A DNA stretch of 64,000 nt from Bowmanella pacifica (GCF_014645355.1 NZ_BMLS01000001.1:682001-746000); one strand, 5' to 3'. Positions 25,460-35,548 are shown, counted from the stretch's first letter. Made by a program: numbers and translations. The notes: generated by a model not told the origin, from the sequence alone.

Positions 25460-27061
25460 TTGAGTAAACCTAAGTTCAATGAATTGCGAAATCGCGCCTT
25501 TCTCAGCGTCGGTTTGATCGTGGCTATCTTGCTGGTGTTAACCACCGGTGTGCGTGCTCAGCAAACTGCCAGCAATCAAGGCAAAAGCAATGAGCAAGTG
25601 CTGTTTGACCTGATGAGTAAGCGCGCCCAGAATCTCGCGGCGCAAAGCTACAATCAGGAAGAGGCCAATCTACCTGCTAGCTGGAAAACCATGAGCTACC
25701 CGCAGTACCGCGCCATTCGTTTCAAGGGCGATCAGGCACTGTGGAAAGATCAATCCCTGTTTGAGGTGCAGTTTTTTCACCCCGGCTTTCTCTATCAGCA
25801 ACCGGTAGAAATTGAAGAAGTGAACAAAGACGGCATGAACAAACTGCTGCCCTTTAGCGCCAGTCAGTTTAATTACGATGCCGATGCTGCGCCACTCGCC
25901 GAGCAAAGCACCGAAAGCAAAGGCTATTCAGGATTCAGAGTGCATTACCCACTCAACCGCCCTGACTATAAAGATGAAGTAGCGGTTTTTCAGGGCGCAT
26001 CGTACTTTCGCCTGGTGGGTCCCAATCAGATTTATGGCCTGTCGGCCCGTGGTCTGGCCATAGATACCGCCGAAACCAGCGGCGAACAATTCCCCCATTT
26101 CAAGCGTTTCTGGTTAGTTAAGCCCGAGCCCCAAGATACCCAACTGGTGTTTTTTGCTTTACTGGATAGCCCGGCCGTTACCGGTGCCTATCGTTTCGTA
26201 CTGACGCCAGGAAGCGACACCCATATGCAGGTCACTGCGCGTCTATTTGCCCGTCAGGATGTGAACAAGCTCGGTATTGCACCGCTGACCAGCATGTTCT
26301 TCTATGGCGAGAATAAAGTCCGTCATGTGGACGACTTTCGTCCCGAGATCCATGACTCAGACGGTGTGTTGATGCAAACCTCTCACGGCGAATGGATTTG
26401 GCGGGCATTGAAAAACCCACGTCACCTGCAAGTGACCAGTCTGGCTGATGAGAGCCCTAAGGGTTTTGGTTTATTACAGCGTGACCGCGAGTTTATCCAT
26501 TATCAGGACAATGAAGCCAAGTACCATCAGCGTCCGAGTATGTGGATCACGCCACAAGGCAACTGGGGTAAAGGCCGCCTGGAAATCGTGGAGATCCCCA
26601 CGAACAACGAAACCAATGACAACATCGTCACTTACTGGGTACCGGAAACACCACTGAAAGCCGGTGAACAGCGCGAGTTCAGCTATAACTTGTCCACCTT
26701 TGACAGTCAGCGTCCAGAGCATCACCTGGCGCAAGTGGTACGTACCCGTATTGGATGGTCTGCCTTACCTGGGGAGCACAAAGCCCCCGCCAAAGCAGAG
26801 CGCCAGTTTGTCGTGGACTTTGCATCCCCAGCCCTGGCCAAGCTGGATGCCACCCAACCCATTGAATCGACGTTGCAACTGTCCGCCGGCAACCATAGCG
26901 ACCTGAGGGTGCAAAAACTGCCAGGCGGCGAGTGGCGCGTGTCTTTCAAGCTTAAACCTGCCGATCAAACACCTGTAGACATGCGTCTGCAATTGAAACT
27001 ACGTAACGAAACCCTAAGCGAGGTATGGAACTATGTCTGGAATCCAACTGACCTCAAATAA
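25460..27061 (+). CDS. opgG: Periplasmic glucan biosynthesis protein OpgG (MdoG)
   Basis: OpgG is a periplasmic protein needed to form branched osmoregulated periplasmic glucans on the backbone made by OpgH. The product has about 533 residues. I propose the TTG at 25460 as start: GGGGG lies 8 nt upstream and a signal peptide (AFLSVGLIVAILLVLTTGVRAQ) follows; the frame also offers a TTG at 25409 without a good ribosome site. Conserved pieces are LPASWKTMSYPQYRAIRF, QVEFFHPGFLY-like, FRLVGPNQIYGLSARGLAIDT, FKRFWL and MFFYGENK. It overlaps opgH by 29 nt. Confidence 0.94.
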   Translation: MSKPKFNELRNRAFLSVGLIVAILLVLTTGVRAQQTASNQGKSNEQVLFDLMSKRAQNLAAQSYNQEEANLPASWKTMSYPQYRAIRFKGDQALWKDQSLFEVQFFHPGFLYQQPVEIEEVNKDGMNKLLPFSASQFNYDADAAPLAEQSTESKGYSGFRVHYPLNRPDYKDEVAVFQGASYFRLVGPNQIYGLSARGLAIDTAETSGEQFPHFKRFWLVKPEPQDTQLVFFALLDSPAVTGAYRFVLTPGSDTHMQVTARLFARQDVNKLGIAPLTSMFFYGENKVRHVDDFRPEIHDSDGVLMQTSHGEWIWRALKNPRHLQVTSLADESPKGFGLLQRDREFIHYQDNEAKYHQRPSMWITPQGNWGKGRLEIVEIPTNNETNDNIVTYWVPETPLKAGEQREFSYNLSTFDSQRPEHHLAQVVRTRIGWSALPGEHKAPAKAERQFVVDFASPALAKLDATQPIESTLQLSAGNHSDLRVQKLPGGEWRVSFKLKPADQTPVDMRLQLKLRNETLSEVWNYVWNPTDLK

Positions 27062-28988
27062 GTCGCAGGCTGATAAGCTGTCAGCGCCCTGGCAGATTCT
27101 GCTCAACCACAAGGCGCTGCGCCAGTGGCTGTTCTTCCTGCTAGTCAGTACCAGTGCGGTAGCCGGTATTAGCATGATGACCCACATCCTTAAGGCCAAT
27201 GGCCTAACCGGATTGGAGGTCACACTGCTGGTACTGTTTGCCATTGTCTTTAGCTGGATTGTCTGCGCCTTTTGGAGTGCGGTAATAGGTTTTGCCCTGC
27301 AGTGGCTGCGAATCGATCCGCTGAGCCTGAAACGCAGCTTAGCGCTGCCAGAGGATAGCGGTGCGCCCACGCAACGAACCGCCGTGGTAATGCCGGTGTA
27401 TAACGAAGATACCCGCCGCATTATGGCTGGCTTTGAAACCTGTCTGCGACAACTGGCACAGACCGGACACCTGGCCCAGTTTGATATGTATATGCTCAGT
27501 GACACTCGTAACCCTCAGATGGCCCAAGCCGAATTGGATCATTGGCATGCCATGCAGCAGCGACTGGGTGAACTGGGCAAACATGCGTTTTACCGTCGCC
27601 GCGAGAAAAATACCGAGCGCAAGGTAGGAAACCTGAAAGAGTTCTGCCAGCGCTTTGGTTATCGCTATGAAAATATGATTGTGCTCGACGCGGATAGCGT
27701 GATGAGCGGACAGGCTATGCTGCAACTGGTACACAGTATGGAGCAGAATCCTAAAGTGGGTTTGATTCAAACCGTGCCTATTCCGGTTCGTCAAACCACC
27801 CTGTTTGGCCGTTTCCTGCAATTTGCGTCAGAGCTGTATTGCCCTATGCTCGCCACCGGCTTGTCTTTCTGGCAAACCGACAGCGCCAACTATTGGGGCC
27901 ATAATGCCATTATCCGTATGGAAGCCTTTATGCAGCATTGTGGTTTGCCCCGTTTAAACGGTCCGGCACCTTTTGGTGGCGACATTCTCAGCCATGACTT
28001 TGTCGAAGCCGCTCTGCTGCGCCGCGCTGGTTGGGATGTGTTTTTGCTTACCGATGTGCGCGGTAGCTTTGAGGAAGTGCCCTGTAATATCCTCGATTAC
28101 GCAACCCGTGACCGTCGCTGGGTGCAGGGTAATATTCAACACCTGGGCCTGTTGACCGGCAGCGGCCTGCACCTGACCAACCGTTTGCATTTCCTGTTTG
28201 GTGCCCTGGCCTATATTTCTTCCTTGCTGTGGATGCTGATGCTGAGCCTAAGCTCGGCGGACGCCCTGATTCGCGCCACCACAGACAATGACTACTTTAA
28301 TCAGACTTACCAATTGTTCCCCAACTGGCAGGTAGCCGAAACCGGTCTGATCAATGCCCTGTTGATGTGTACTGTGGTGCTGTTGATGTTCCCCAAAGTA
28401 CTGGGAGTACTGCTGGCATTAAAGCAACGTCGCGAGGAATTCGGCGGTGCCGGCGCACTGCTCAAAGGTGCCCTGGCGGAAGCCTTGTTTGCTTTGTTAA
28501 TTGCCCCGTTGATGATGGTATACCACGCCTTTTTCGTACTCAGCGTATTCCTCGGCTATCAGGTCAGTTGGAATGCTCAGGAGCGCGAAGGCCGCATGCT
28601 AAGCTGGCATGAAGCCTTTAAACGTACCGCGCTGGCGAGTTGCATCGCTGTGGTATGGGCGGTGGTCACTTACCTGTTTGCACCGCTGATGTTCTGGTGG
28701 ATGGTACCGGTATTTACCGGTGTGATCCTGGCGGCGCCTATTGTGCGTTACTCCAGCAGCCTGGAACTGGGCCGTCTGGCCAGATTGCATGGCCTGTTTA
28801 TCAGCCCCAGCGAAGCCGCGGAGCCTCAGGAGCTAAAGCAGTTGCGCCTGCGCCTGGCGAATATGCCACAACAGCCAGCGCAAATTGCCTTTACTCCGAT
28901 GCTGCCAAGCGAGCAATGGCGCGAAATGCCCACACAAAGCTTTGATACCCTCGACACAGCCGAAGTGCTGGCCAGCGTTAACCGCTAG
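27033..28988 (+). CDS. opgH: Glucans biosynthesis glucosyltransferase OpgH (MdoH)
   Basis: OpgH polymerises the beta-glucan backbone from UDP-glucose at the inner membrane. The protein has 651 residues, shorter than the 847 of E. coli because the long N-terminal cytoplasmic part is mostly missing. A GT2 domain lies between TM helices: PVYNED near 121-126, Asp157 (LSDTRN), DAD at 219-221, and the RRWVQGN motif near 361-367. Several TM helices follow. It starts inside opgG, so both are coupled, and a terminator ends the operon at 28997-29018. In E. coli, the missing N-terminal region moonlights as an FtsZ inhibitor; that function may be absent. Confidence 0.95.
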   Translation: MSGIQLTSNKSQADKLSAPWQILLNHKALRQWLFFLLVSTSAVAGISMMTHILKANGLTGLEVTLLVLFAIVFSWIVCAFWSAVIGFALQWLRIDPLSLKRSLALPEDSGAPTQRTAVVMPVYNEDTRRIMAGFETCLRQLAQTGHLAQFDMYMLSDTRNPQMAQAELDHWHAMQQRLGELGKHAFYRRREKNTERKVGNLKEFCQRFGYRYENMIVLDADSVMSGQAMLQLVHSMEQNPKVGLIQTVPIPVRQTTLFGRFLQFASELYCPMLATGLSFWQTDSANYWGHNAIIRMEAFMQHCGLPRLNGPAPFGGDILSHDFVEAALLRRAGWDVFLLTDVRGSFEEVPCNILDYATRDRRWVQGNIQHLGLLTGSGLHLTNRLHFLFGALAYISSLLWMLMLSLSSADALIRATTDNDYFNQTYQLFPNWQVAETGLINALLMCTVVLLMFPKVLGVLLALKQRREEFGGAGALLKGALAEALFALLIAPLMMVYHAFFVLSVFLGYQVSWNAQEREGRMLSWHEAFKRTALASCIAVVWAVVTYLFAPLMFWWMVPVFTGVILAAPIVRYSSSLELGRLARLHGLFISPSEAAEPQELKQLRLRLANMPQQPAQIAFTPMLPSEQWREMPTQSFDTLDTAEVLASVNR

Positions 28989-28996
28989 GTCATTAA

Positions 28997-29018
28997 GACG
29001 CCGCTAAACAGCGGCGTC
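28997..29018 (+). terminator. Terminator of the opgGH operon
   Basis: A 9-bp perfect stem (GACGCCGCT/AGCGGCGTC) with loop AAAC, followed by a T-rich stretch (GCTATTTTCATTT). Confidence 0.82.
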
Positions 29019-29139
29019 GCTATTTTCATTTCCATATTGGTCTGCCCTACCCGGCTCCTGGCCGCAAAAACTGGCGTTCCCTAACGTCGGTTAGTACACT
29101 TGCCGCCGCTAACGCAGAAGCCAATAAAAAAGGTTAACA

Positions 29140-31188
29140 ATGAAAATAACACATTCCCTGCTGGCCCTAACTCTGGGCCTGGGCAGTGCCTGTGCACTGG
29201 CCGATGATCGTATCAGCATCGACGACATCCCCACTTTGCAATCTGTGCTGCAAACCAGCATCAGCCCCGATGGCGAACAGATTGCCTTCACCCGCTCGGT
29301 TCCACGCGAATTATATGTGGAAGAGAACGGCAGTAACTACGCCGAACTCTACCTGATTAACGCCAAAGGTCAGGAGCGCGCCTTTATCACCGGTAAGGTG
29401 AATATCGGTAAGCTGCAGTGGTCTGCCGATGGCAAGCATGTTTACTTTCTGGCCAAGCTCGACGACGACAAGTTCACCAGCCTCTATCAAATCCCGGTTG
29501 ACGGTGGCCAGGCCCAACCTGTACTGACCTTAAAGGATCGCAGTATCAGCAGTTACAAACTGGCCCCCAACGGCAAGCAAATTGCGCTATTAGCCAAGCC
29601 AGCTGCTGACAAGTCAGAAAAAGAACTCAAGAAACTCGGTTTTATGGCCGAGGTTTACGAACTGGGCCTGACCAACCAGCAATTGTATGTTCTGTCCCTG
29701 GATAAGGCTGGCGACAACCTCGCTCCGGAGGCGCTACCCATTGAAGACTACGTCAGTGATATGAACTGGGCCGCAGACAGCCAGGCATTGCTGGTCAAAA
29801 CTCAGCCCAGTGCCCTGATCGACGACAAATACATGAAGTCGCAGTGGCACTTATTTGATCTGGCCAAGCAAAACATCAGCCTGTCCTTCGCCACCGAAGG
29901 TAAGTTGGGCGACGCTGAGCTGTCGGCTAACGGCCGCTATATCGCTATCCTAGGTGCAGAAGACAAGCATGATCCGGCTACAGGCCGTTTGTTCCTGGCC
30001 GATGCCAAAACCGGTGAAGTACAAGACTGGCTGCCTGATTTTAAAGGCCATATCAGTGATATCGAATGGTCTCACAAGGGCCAAACCCTGACCTTTATCG
30101 CCCAAGTCGGCACCCAGAACTTTGTCGCCAATATCAAACCCGGCAGCAACAAGTACAAAAAAGTAGTGAAAGAAGGCCAATTCATTGCCTCAAATCTGAG
30201 TATCTCTGACTCAGACAAGAGCATTGCTGTGCGTGCCAATAGCCATGCCCATCCTAACGAAGTCTTTATGATCCGTTCCGGCAAGGCCAAGCGCCTGTCA
30301 GACTCCAACCCCTGGCTGGCGGAAAAACGTTTGGCCAAACAGGAAACCATTCGCTTTAGCGCCGAAGATGGCGTGGAACTGGACGGCGTACTGATTTATC
30401 CCCTGGATTACCAAAAAGGCACCCGTTACCCGCTGATTATGTCGGTTCACGGCGGCCCAGAGAGCCATGACAAAGATGGCTGGCTGACCAACTACTCGCG
30501 TCCCGGCCAAATGGCAGCAGCCCGCGGCTATGCGGTGTTCTACCCTAACTACCGTGGTTCAACCGGTAAGGGAGTGGATTATTCCAAGCTGGGGCAGAAC
30601 GATTATGCCGGTGAGGAGTTTAACGATCTGGTGCGCTTTAAGCAGCATCTGGTAGACATGGGCTTGGTGGATAGTAAGCGGGTTGGCATTACCGGTGGCT
30701 CTTACGGTGGTTATGCCTCAGCCTGGGGTGCAACTAAGCTGACCGAACATTTTGCCGCCAGCGTGATGTTTGTCGGTGTTACCAACCAGCTGTCCAAATT
30801 TGGTACCACAGATATTTCCAATGAAATGCACTTAGTGCATGCCCGTTCGTACCCTTGGGATAAGTGGCAATACTATCTGGAGCGCAGCCCTATTTATTGG
30901 GCAGGTCAATCCAAAACGCCTCTGTTGATTATGCACGGTAAGGATGACCCTCGGGTTCACCCTGCTCAGTCCATGGAGCTGTATCGCTATATGAAAGTGC
31001 AGGGTAAAGATGTGCGCCTGGTCTACTACCCGGGTGAAGGCCACGGCAACCGCAAAGCTGCTGCACAGTATGACTACAGCCTGCGCCTGATGCGTTGGAT
31101 GGATAACTATCTGATTGACGGCAAAACCGAGATGCCAGACTACGAGATAGATCACGCTGCTAAACTCAAAGCAGTTAAAAATAAATAA
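29140..31188 (+). CDS. Exported S9 family peptidase (prolyl oligopeptidase / acylaminoacyl type)
   Basis: The 682-residue protein has a signal peptide (MKITHSLLALTLGLGSACALA), an N-terminal beta-propeller of about 380 residues, and an alpha/beta-hydrolase domain. The catalytic triad is Ser521 (GGSYGGY), Asp602 or Asp603 (HGKDDPRV) and His635 (GEGHGN). Such enzymes cut dipeptides or blocked peptides in the periplasm or outside. It stands alone, between the opgGH terminator and its own terminator. Confidence 0.93.
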   Translation: MKITHSLLALTLGLGSACALADDRISIDDIPTLQSVLQTSISPDGEQIAFTRSVPRELYVEENGSNYAELYLINAKGQERAFITGKVNIGKLQWSADGKHVYFLAKLDDDKFTSLYQIPVDGGQAQPVLTLKDRSISSYKLAPNGKQIALLAKPAADKSEKELKKLGFMAEVYELGLTNQQLYVLSLDKAGDNLAPEALPIEDYVSDMNWAADSQALLVKTQPSALIDDKYMKSQWHLFDLAKQNISLSFATEGKLGDAELSANGRYIAILGAEDKHDPATGRLFLADAKTGEVQDWLPDFKGHISDIEWSHKGQTLTFIAQVGTQNFVANIKPGSNKYKKVVKEGQFIASNLSISDSDKSIAVRANSHAHPNEVFMIRSGKAKRLSDSNPWLAEKRLAKQETIRFSAEDGVELDGVLIYPLDYQKGTRYPLIMSVHGGPESHDKDGWLTNYSRPGQMAAARGYAVFYPNYRGSTGKGVDYSKLGQNDYAGEEFNDLVRFKQHLVDMGLVDSKRVGITGGSYGGYASAWGATKLTEHFAASVMFVGVTNQLSKFGTTDISNEMHLVHARSYPWDKWQYYLERSPIYWAGQSKTPLLIMHGKDDPRVHPAQSMELYRYMKVQGKDVRLVYYPGEGHGNRKAAAQYDYSLRLMRWMDNYLIDGKTEMPDYEIDHAAKLKAVKNK

Positions 31189-31214
31189 CCGCAGGCTAAT
31201 TTAACCTGCTTACG

Positions 31215-31240
31215 AAAAGGCGCCCTCGGCGCCTTTTTTT
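31215..31240 (+). terminator. Terminator after the S9 peptidase
   Basis: AAAAGGCGCC/GGCGCCTTTT stem with a CTC loop and a T7 run. Confidence 0.93.
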
Positions 31241-31362
31241 ATTGCCTGTAAACAGTGTCCTAAGGCCATTTTTATCGCTGTTTGAGCGAGTGTCGCGCAG
31301 CGATGAAAGCGACAAAAATTACAAAAAGTGACTTCTGGCCTATTTTTTCTTTGTTTTTAACT

Positions 31363-31377
31363 GTGCAATTATTGCAC
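31363..31377. promoter_or_regulatory. Operator-like palindrome ahead of the exporter operon
   Basis: GTGCAAT-T-ATTGCAC is a perfect 7-1-7 inverted repeat, 33 bp upstream of the GTG start of the exporter operon and next to an AT-rich -10-like TATAAA (about 31386-31391). It probably binds a dimeric regulator that is not encoded nearby. Confidence 0.6.
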
Positions 31378-31409
31378 TTGGGATGTATAAAAAAACACCG
31401 GGATAACAG

Positions 31410-32423
31410 GTGAACGACAAAAGCGCGCTACTAAAACAATTACAGATCGACCCACAGGATAAACATGCCGAGCGGGGCCTGAGCCTATGGCATCTGCTGC
31501 TGGCGGTACTGGCAAGCTCAGCCCTAACGTTCTGGCTGACCAGCTTATTGGATACAAGTCAGTCCAGATCAACACAAAACACCAGCGCGGCAATAGCCCC
31601 CGCTCAGGCACAAGAAACTCCGTCTGCACCACCAGCCAAGGTAAACACGCAAAGCAACAGCATCTTAAACTCGTCTGGCTACATCACCGCCAGGCGCATG
31701 GCCACCGTGTCTGCCGAAGTAATGGGTCTGATCACGGAAGTAAATGTGGAAGAAGGTATGGCCGTCCAGCAAGGCGATGTGCTGGCCAGGCTGGATAACG
31801 CCTTGGCCAGTACGGCCCTTAAACTGGCCGACGCCCAGGTACAAGCCCTGATAGCCAGACGTAATGCCCTGGAGGCAGACTTGGAAGAAGCCAAGCGCAA
31901 TCAGGTGCGCATCAATAACAATAGCTATTCCAGCGAAGCCGAACGTACCGGCGCTGCCACTCGTGTGCAGAGCCTGGCCGCCAACCTGCAAAGCGCTGTG
32001 GCTGAAATTGAAGTCGCCAAGCTACAAAGTCAAAGCCAGCGCGAACGTCTGGATGATCACACCATACGTGCACCGTTCTCCGGCGTGGTGACGGTCAAAA
32101 ATGCCCAACCCGGTGAGATTGTGGCACCCACATCCGCCGGCGGTGGTTTCACCCGCACCGGTATCTGCACCATAGTGGATATGGACTCGCTGGAAATTGA
32201 AGTGGATGTGAATGAAGCCTTTATTGGCCGCGTTACTCCCGGCCAGCAAGTGGAAGCCACCTTGGATGCGTATCCGGATTGGCGAATCCCCGCCTCGGTT
32301 ATTGCCATTATCCCCACCGCCGACCGGGCCAAAGCCACAGTGCAGGTACGTATACGTATAGAGGAAAAAGACCCCAGAATTTTGCCGGATATGGGCGTAA
32401 AGGTGGCTTTTATGAAAAGTTGA
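31410..32423 (+). CDS. Periplasmic adaptor (HlyD/MacA-like) of an ABC exporter
   Basis: The 337-residue membrane-fusion protein begins with GTG (31410), preceded by GGGA. One N-terminal TM helix (LSLWHLLLAVLASSALTFWL) anchors it. Next come a biotinyl-lipoyl half (SAEVMGLITEVNVEEGMAVQQGDVLARLD), a coiled-coil hairpin (about 135-215), the second lipoyl half (TIRAPFSGVVTVKNAQPGEIV) and a beta-barrel. It is the first gene of the adaptor-ATPase-permease-permease operon; no TolC-type outer-membrane gene is linked. Substrate unknown. Confidence 0.91.
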   Translation: MNDKSALLKQLQIDPQDKHAERGLSLWHLLLAVLASSALTFWLTSLLDTSQSRSTQNTSAAIAPAQAQETPSAPPAKVNTQSNSILNSSGYITARRMATVSAEVMGLITEVNVEEGMAVQQGDVLARLDNALASTALKLADAQVQALIARRNALEADLEEAKRNQVRINNNSYSSEAERTGAATRVQSLAANLQSAVAEIEVAKLQSQSQRERLDDHTIRAPFSGVVTVKNAQPGEIVAPTSAGGGFTRTGICTIVDMDSLEIEVDVNEAFIGRVTPGQQVEATLDAYPDWRIPASVIAIIPTADRAKATVQVRIRIEEKDPRILPDMGVKVAFMKS

Positions 32424-32491
32424 TGTCGATACAAAAGGCCACCAAGCGATCAATAAAAACCCAGATAAACAGCCAATAACAGGACAACAGC

Positions 32492-33208
32492 ATGAGTGAC
32501 GAGAACCTATTTGAACTAAAAGCAGTCGCCAAGCGTTTCAAAAAAGGTAAGGAAACCATCAGTATTTTTGACGATTTGAACATGACCATTAAACGGGGCG
32601 ACTTCCTGGCCATTATGGGCCCATCCGGCTCGGGGAAAACCACCCTGCTGAATCTGCTTGGCGGGGTCGACCAACCCACAGGCGGAGAGATCAGCTTTGA
32701 TGGCGCGCGCATTGACGGGCTAAGCGAGGGGGAGCTGGCCAAATGGCGAGCCAATAATATTGGTTTTATTTTCCAGTTCTATAACCTGATGCCGATGCTA
32801 AACGCCGCTAAAAATGTTGAGTTGCCGCTGCTACTGACCAGCCTCAGCAGCAAACAACGACAGCAACGGGTCGATACCGCGCTACAACTGGTTGGCCTGG
32901 CAGACAGGGCAAAGCATATGCCAAGCGAAATGTCGGGCGGGCAATTGCAACGGGTAGCCATAGCCCGCGCCGTGGTATCGGACCCTAAGTTACTGCTGTG
33001 TGACGAGCCCACAGGGGATCTGGATCGCCAAACCGCCGATGAAATTCTGGAAATGCTGCAATTGCTCAACCGGGAATTTGGCAAAACCATCATTATGGTG
33101 ACCCACGACCCGGCCGCCGCACGCTATGCCAGTCATACCCTGCATCTGGATAAAGGCCAGTTTGTCGACAAGGAAGACGACGATGTATTGCAGGAGAAAT
33201 CCGCATGA
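32492..33208 (+). CDS. ABC transporter ATP-binding protein (MacB/LolD type)
   Basis: The 238-residue ATPase has Walker A GPSGSGKT (43-50), Q-loop in [10 protein letters not shown], signature MSGGQ (147-151) and Walker [13 protein letters not shown] with Glu172. The NLMP..NVELPL pattern is that of MacB/LolD-type mechanotransmission ABC proteins. Its stop overlaps the start of the first permease (33205-33208). Confidence 0.95.
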   Translation: MSDENLFELKAVAKRFKKGKETISIFDDLNMTIKRGDFLAIMGPSGSGKTTLLNLLGGVDQPTGGEISFDGARIDGLSEGELAKWRANNIGFIFQFYNLMPMLNAAKNVELPLLLTSLSSKQRQQRVDTALQLVGLADRAKHMPSEMSGGQLQRVAIARAVVSDPKLLLCDEPTGDLDRQTADEILEMLQLLNREFGKTIIMVTHDPAAARYASHTLHLDKGQFVDKEDDDVLQEKSA

Positions 33209-34362
33209 AAGACCTGTATCTGGTGTACAAAAACCTAACCCGCAAAAAGTTGCGGCTGTTTCTCACCAGCTTTGCCATTTTTATCGCCTTTTTGATTTTT
33301 GCTGCCGTCACCGCCTTGCAGGGCGCACTAAATTCAGGGGTGGAAATGTCGGCCGACAATCGCCTGGTGGTGTTTAACAAGATCAACTTTACCCAGCCCC
33401 TCCCCTACGCCTATATCAATAAAGTCAGCGGTGTTGATGGCGTAAAAAATGTCACTTTTGCCAACTGGTTCGGCGGCTATTATCAGGAGCCGGCCAATCA
33501 GGTCGTGACCATGGCGGTGGATCCAGACAGTTACTTTGAGGTGTATTCAGAACTGGTGGTCACCCCCGAGCAGAAAGCCAACTGGCTGCAAAACCAGGCC
33601 GGGGTGATGGTGGGAGAACGCCTGGCTAACGTGAATAACTGGCAGATTGGCGACCGTATTCCGGTTTCCTCGAATATTTTCTCCAATAAAGACGGTGGCC
33701 AGACCTGGGATTTAGTGGTGGAAGGTATTTTTACCGCCAATGACCCACAAGTCGATACCGGTTATATGGTGTTTCACTACAAGTACTTTATGGAGACGCA
33801 GAGCTGGGGCGGTGATTACGTGGGCTGGATAGTGCTGACCACAGACGATCCGGCGCTTAATGAGCAGGTGGCTAAAGCCATAGATGAAAACTTTGCCAAC
33901 TCACAGGCAGAGACGGATACCAGCACAGAAAAAGCCTTTAATAAGGCCTTTATCGAGCAAATTGGCAATATAGGGCTGATTATCTTTGGGGTGGTGTTTA
34001 TGGCCTTCTTCACCATTTTAGTGCTGGTGGGCAACACCATGGTACTGGCCATTCGTGAGCGCACCGGCGAAATAGCCGTGCTGAAAACCCTGGGATTTTC
34101 CTCCCCCCGAATCTTTCGCATGATCCTCACCGAGTCCTGCCTGCTGGCCTTTCTGGGCGGTTTGTTAGGTCTTGGCGCGGCTTACCTGGTGGTAGGCGGG
34201 CTGTCACAAATGATGGCCCGCTTTTTACCTAATCTGGTACTGGGCCCGGATATTGTGCTGCAAGCCCTGGGCTACATGCTATTGCTTGGCCTGATTACCG
34301 GTATAGCACCGGCGTACCGGGCGCTGCGCCTTAACATCATCACCGCATTTGCCAGGGGGTAA
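33205..34362 (+). CDS. FtsX/MacB-type ABC permease 1
   Basis: The 385-residue protein has one N-terminal TM helix (LFLTSFAIFIAFLIFAAVTAL), a large periplasmic domain, and three C-terminal TM helices with the FtsX motif RTGEIAVLKTLGFSSPRIFRMIL. It is coupled to the ATPase gene by a 4-nt overlap. Unlike MacB, it lacks a fused ATPase. Confidence 0.93.
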   Translation: MKDLYLVYKNLTRKKLRLFLTSFAIFIAFLIFAAVTALQGALNSGVEMSADNRLVVFNKINFTQPLPYAYINKVSGVDGVKNVTFANWFGGYYQEPANQVVTMAVDPDSYFEVYSELVVTPEQKANWLQNQAGVMVGERLANVNNWQIGDRIPVSSNIFSNKDGGQTWDLVVEGIFTANDPQVDTGYMVFHYKYFMETQSWGGDYVGWIVLTTDDPALNEQVAKAIDENFANSQAETDTSTEKAFNKAFIEQIGNIGLIIFGVVFMAFFTILVLVGNTMVLAIRERTGEIAVLKTLGFSSPRIFRMILTESCLLAFLGGLLGLGAAYLVVGGLSQMMARFLPNLVLGPDIVLQALGYMLLLGLITGIAPAYRALRLNIITAFARG

Positions 34363-34363
34363 T

Positions 34364-35548
34364 ATGAGTTTACTTGCACAATCCAGTGCCGTGATCGGCA
34401 TGAATATAAAAAGCCTGCCCCGCCGTTTATGGATGTCACTGGCTATGGTTTTGGCCAGCGCCGTGGTGGTGGCCGTACTGCTCGCCTTTCTGGCCATGGC
34501 CAAAGGCTTCGAAGCCACGCTGCAAAGTGCCGGCCAGGAGGATGTGGCGTTTTTTATCCGCACCGGCTCAGCGGCCGAGTTAAACAGCTCGGTGATGAAG
34601 GAGCAGGTGGATCTGCTGCGTGAAGCGCCCGGAATAGCCAGTAACGAAAATGGCAAGCTGGTCTCGCCAGAGCTGTATGTGATTGTCGACGGCACCAAGA
34701 AAAGCAGCGGTACCGACGCCAATATTCCGCTACGCGGTATGGAACCCCAAGGCCTGGCACTACGTCATAATTTCAAACTGGTGCAGGGGCGACTCTTTAC
34801 CCCTGGTACCGATGAGCTGATAGTCGGAGAAGGCGTGCTTCGCCAGTTCGAAGGCTTTGAACTGGGTAACGAAGTGCGTTTTGGCAAAAACCGCTGGACG
34901 GTAGTAGGGGTATTCAGCACCGGCGGAAACGTATTTGAAAGTGAGCTGTGGGCCGACGCCAAGGTTATCCAAACCCTGTACAACCGCGGCAGCAGCTATC
35001 AGTCGGTGCGGGCGAAACTGACAGCAGATGCCAAGCTGGAGGACATCCAAGCCTATATCAAGAATGAGCCACGCCTGAATCAAGAGGTACAAACCGAAGC
35101 CAACTACTTTGCTGTACAAGGCGAGGGGCTAAGCTATATGGCGATTTTCGGGCGGGTTATCAGTGCGGTTATGGCCTTAGGCGCATTGGCTGGCGCGCTA
35201 AATACCATGTATACCTCGGTATCCGACCGCGCCAAGGAAATTGCTACCTTAAGAGCCATCGGCTTTTCTAACCTGTCGGCTTTTATTGGCACTATGGCGG
35301 AAGCCTTGGTATTGGCACTGCTGGGCGGTTTTCTGGGGGCGCTGGCGGCATTTTTACTGTTTGACGGTTTAAGCACCTCAACCTTAAGCGGCAGCTTTAC
35401 CCAGGTAGTGTTCAGCTTTGAGATGAGTGGGCAACTAGTGATGCAAGGCATTTGGCTGGCGCTGATCATCGGCTTTATCAGCGGTTTTTTCCCTGCATGG
35501 CGCGCTACCAGCGTACCTGTGGCGGTGGCCTTTCAATCAAGAGGATAA
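34364..35548 (+). CDS. FtsX/MacB-type ABC permease 2
   Basis: The 394-residue paralogue of permease 1 begins at the ATG at 34364, two bases after the previous stop, with AGGGGGT as ribosome site. The topology is the same: TM, periplasmic domain, and three TM helices with SDRAKEIATLRAIGFSNLSAFIGTM. Two distinct permeases imply a heterodimer with the shared ATPase. The operon most likely exports a peptide, lipid or drug-like molecule across the cell envelope, in the manner of MacAB. Confidence 0.93.
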   Translation: MSLLAQSSAVIGMNIKSLPRRLWMSLAMVLASAVVVAVLLAFLAMAKGFEATLQSAGQEDVAFFIRTGSAAELNSSVMKEQVDLLREAPGIASNENGKLVSPELYVIVDGTKKSSGTDANIPLRGMEPQGLALRHNFKLVQGRLFTPGTDELIVGEGVLRQFEGFELGNEVRFGKNRWTVVGVFSTGGNVFESELWADAKVIQTLYNRGSSYQSVRAKLTADAKLEDIQAYIKNEPRLNQEVQTEANYFAVQGEGLSYMAIFGRVISAVMALGALAGALNTMYTSVSDRAKEIATLRAIGFSNLSAFIGTMAEALVLALLGGFLGALAAFLLFDGLSTSTLSGSFTQVVFSFEMSGQLVMQGIWLALIIGFISGFFPAWRATSVPVAVAFQSRG

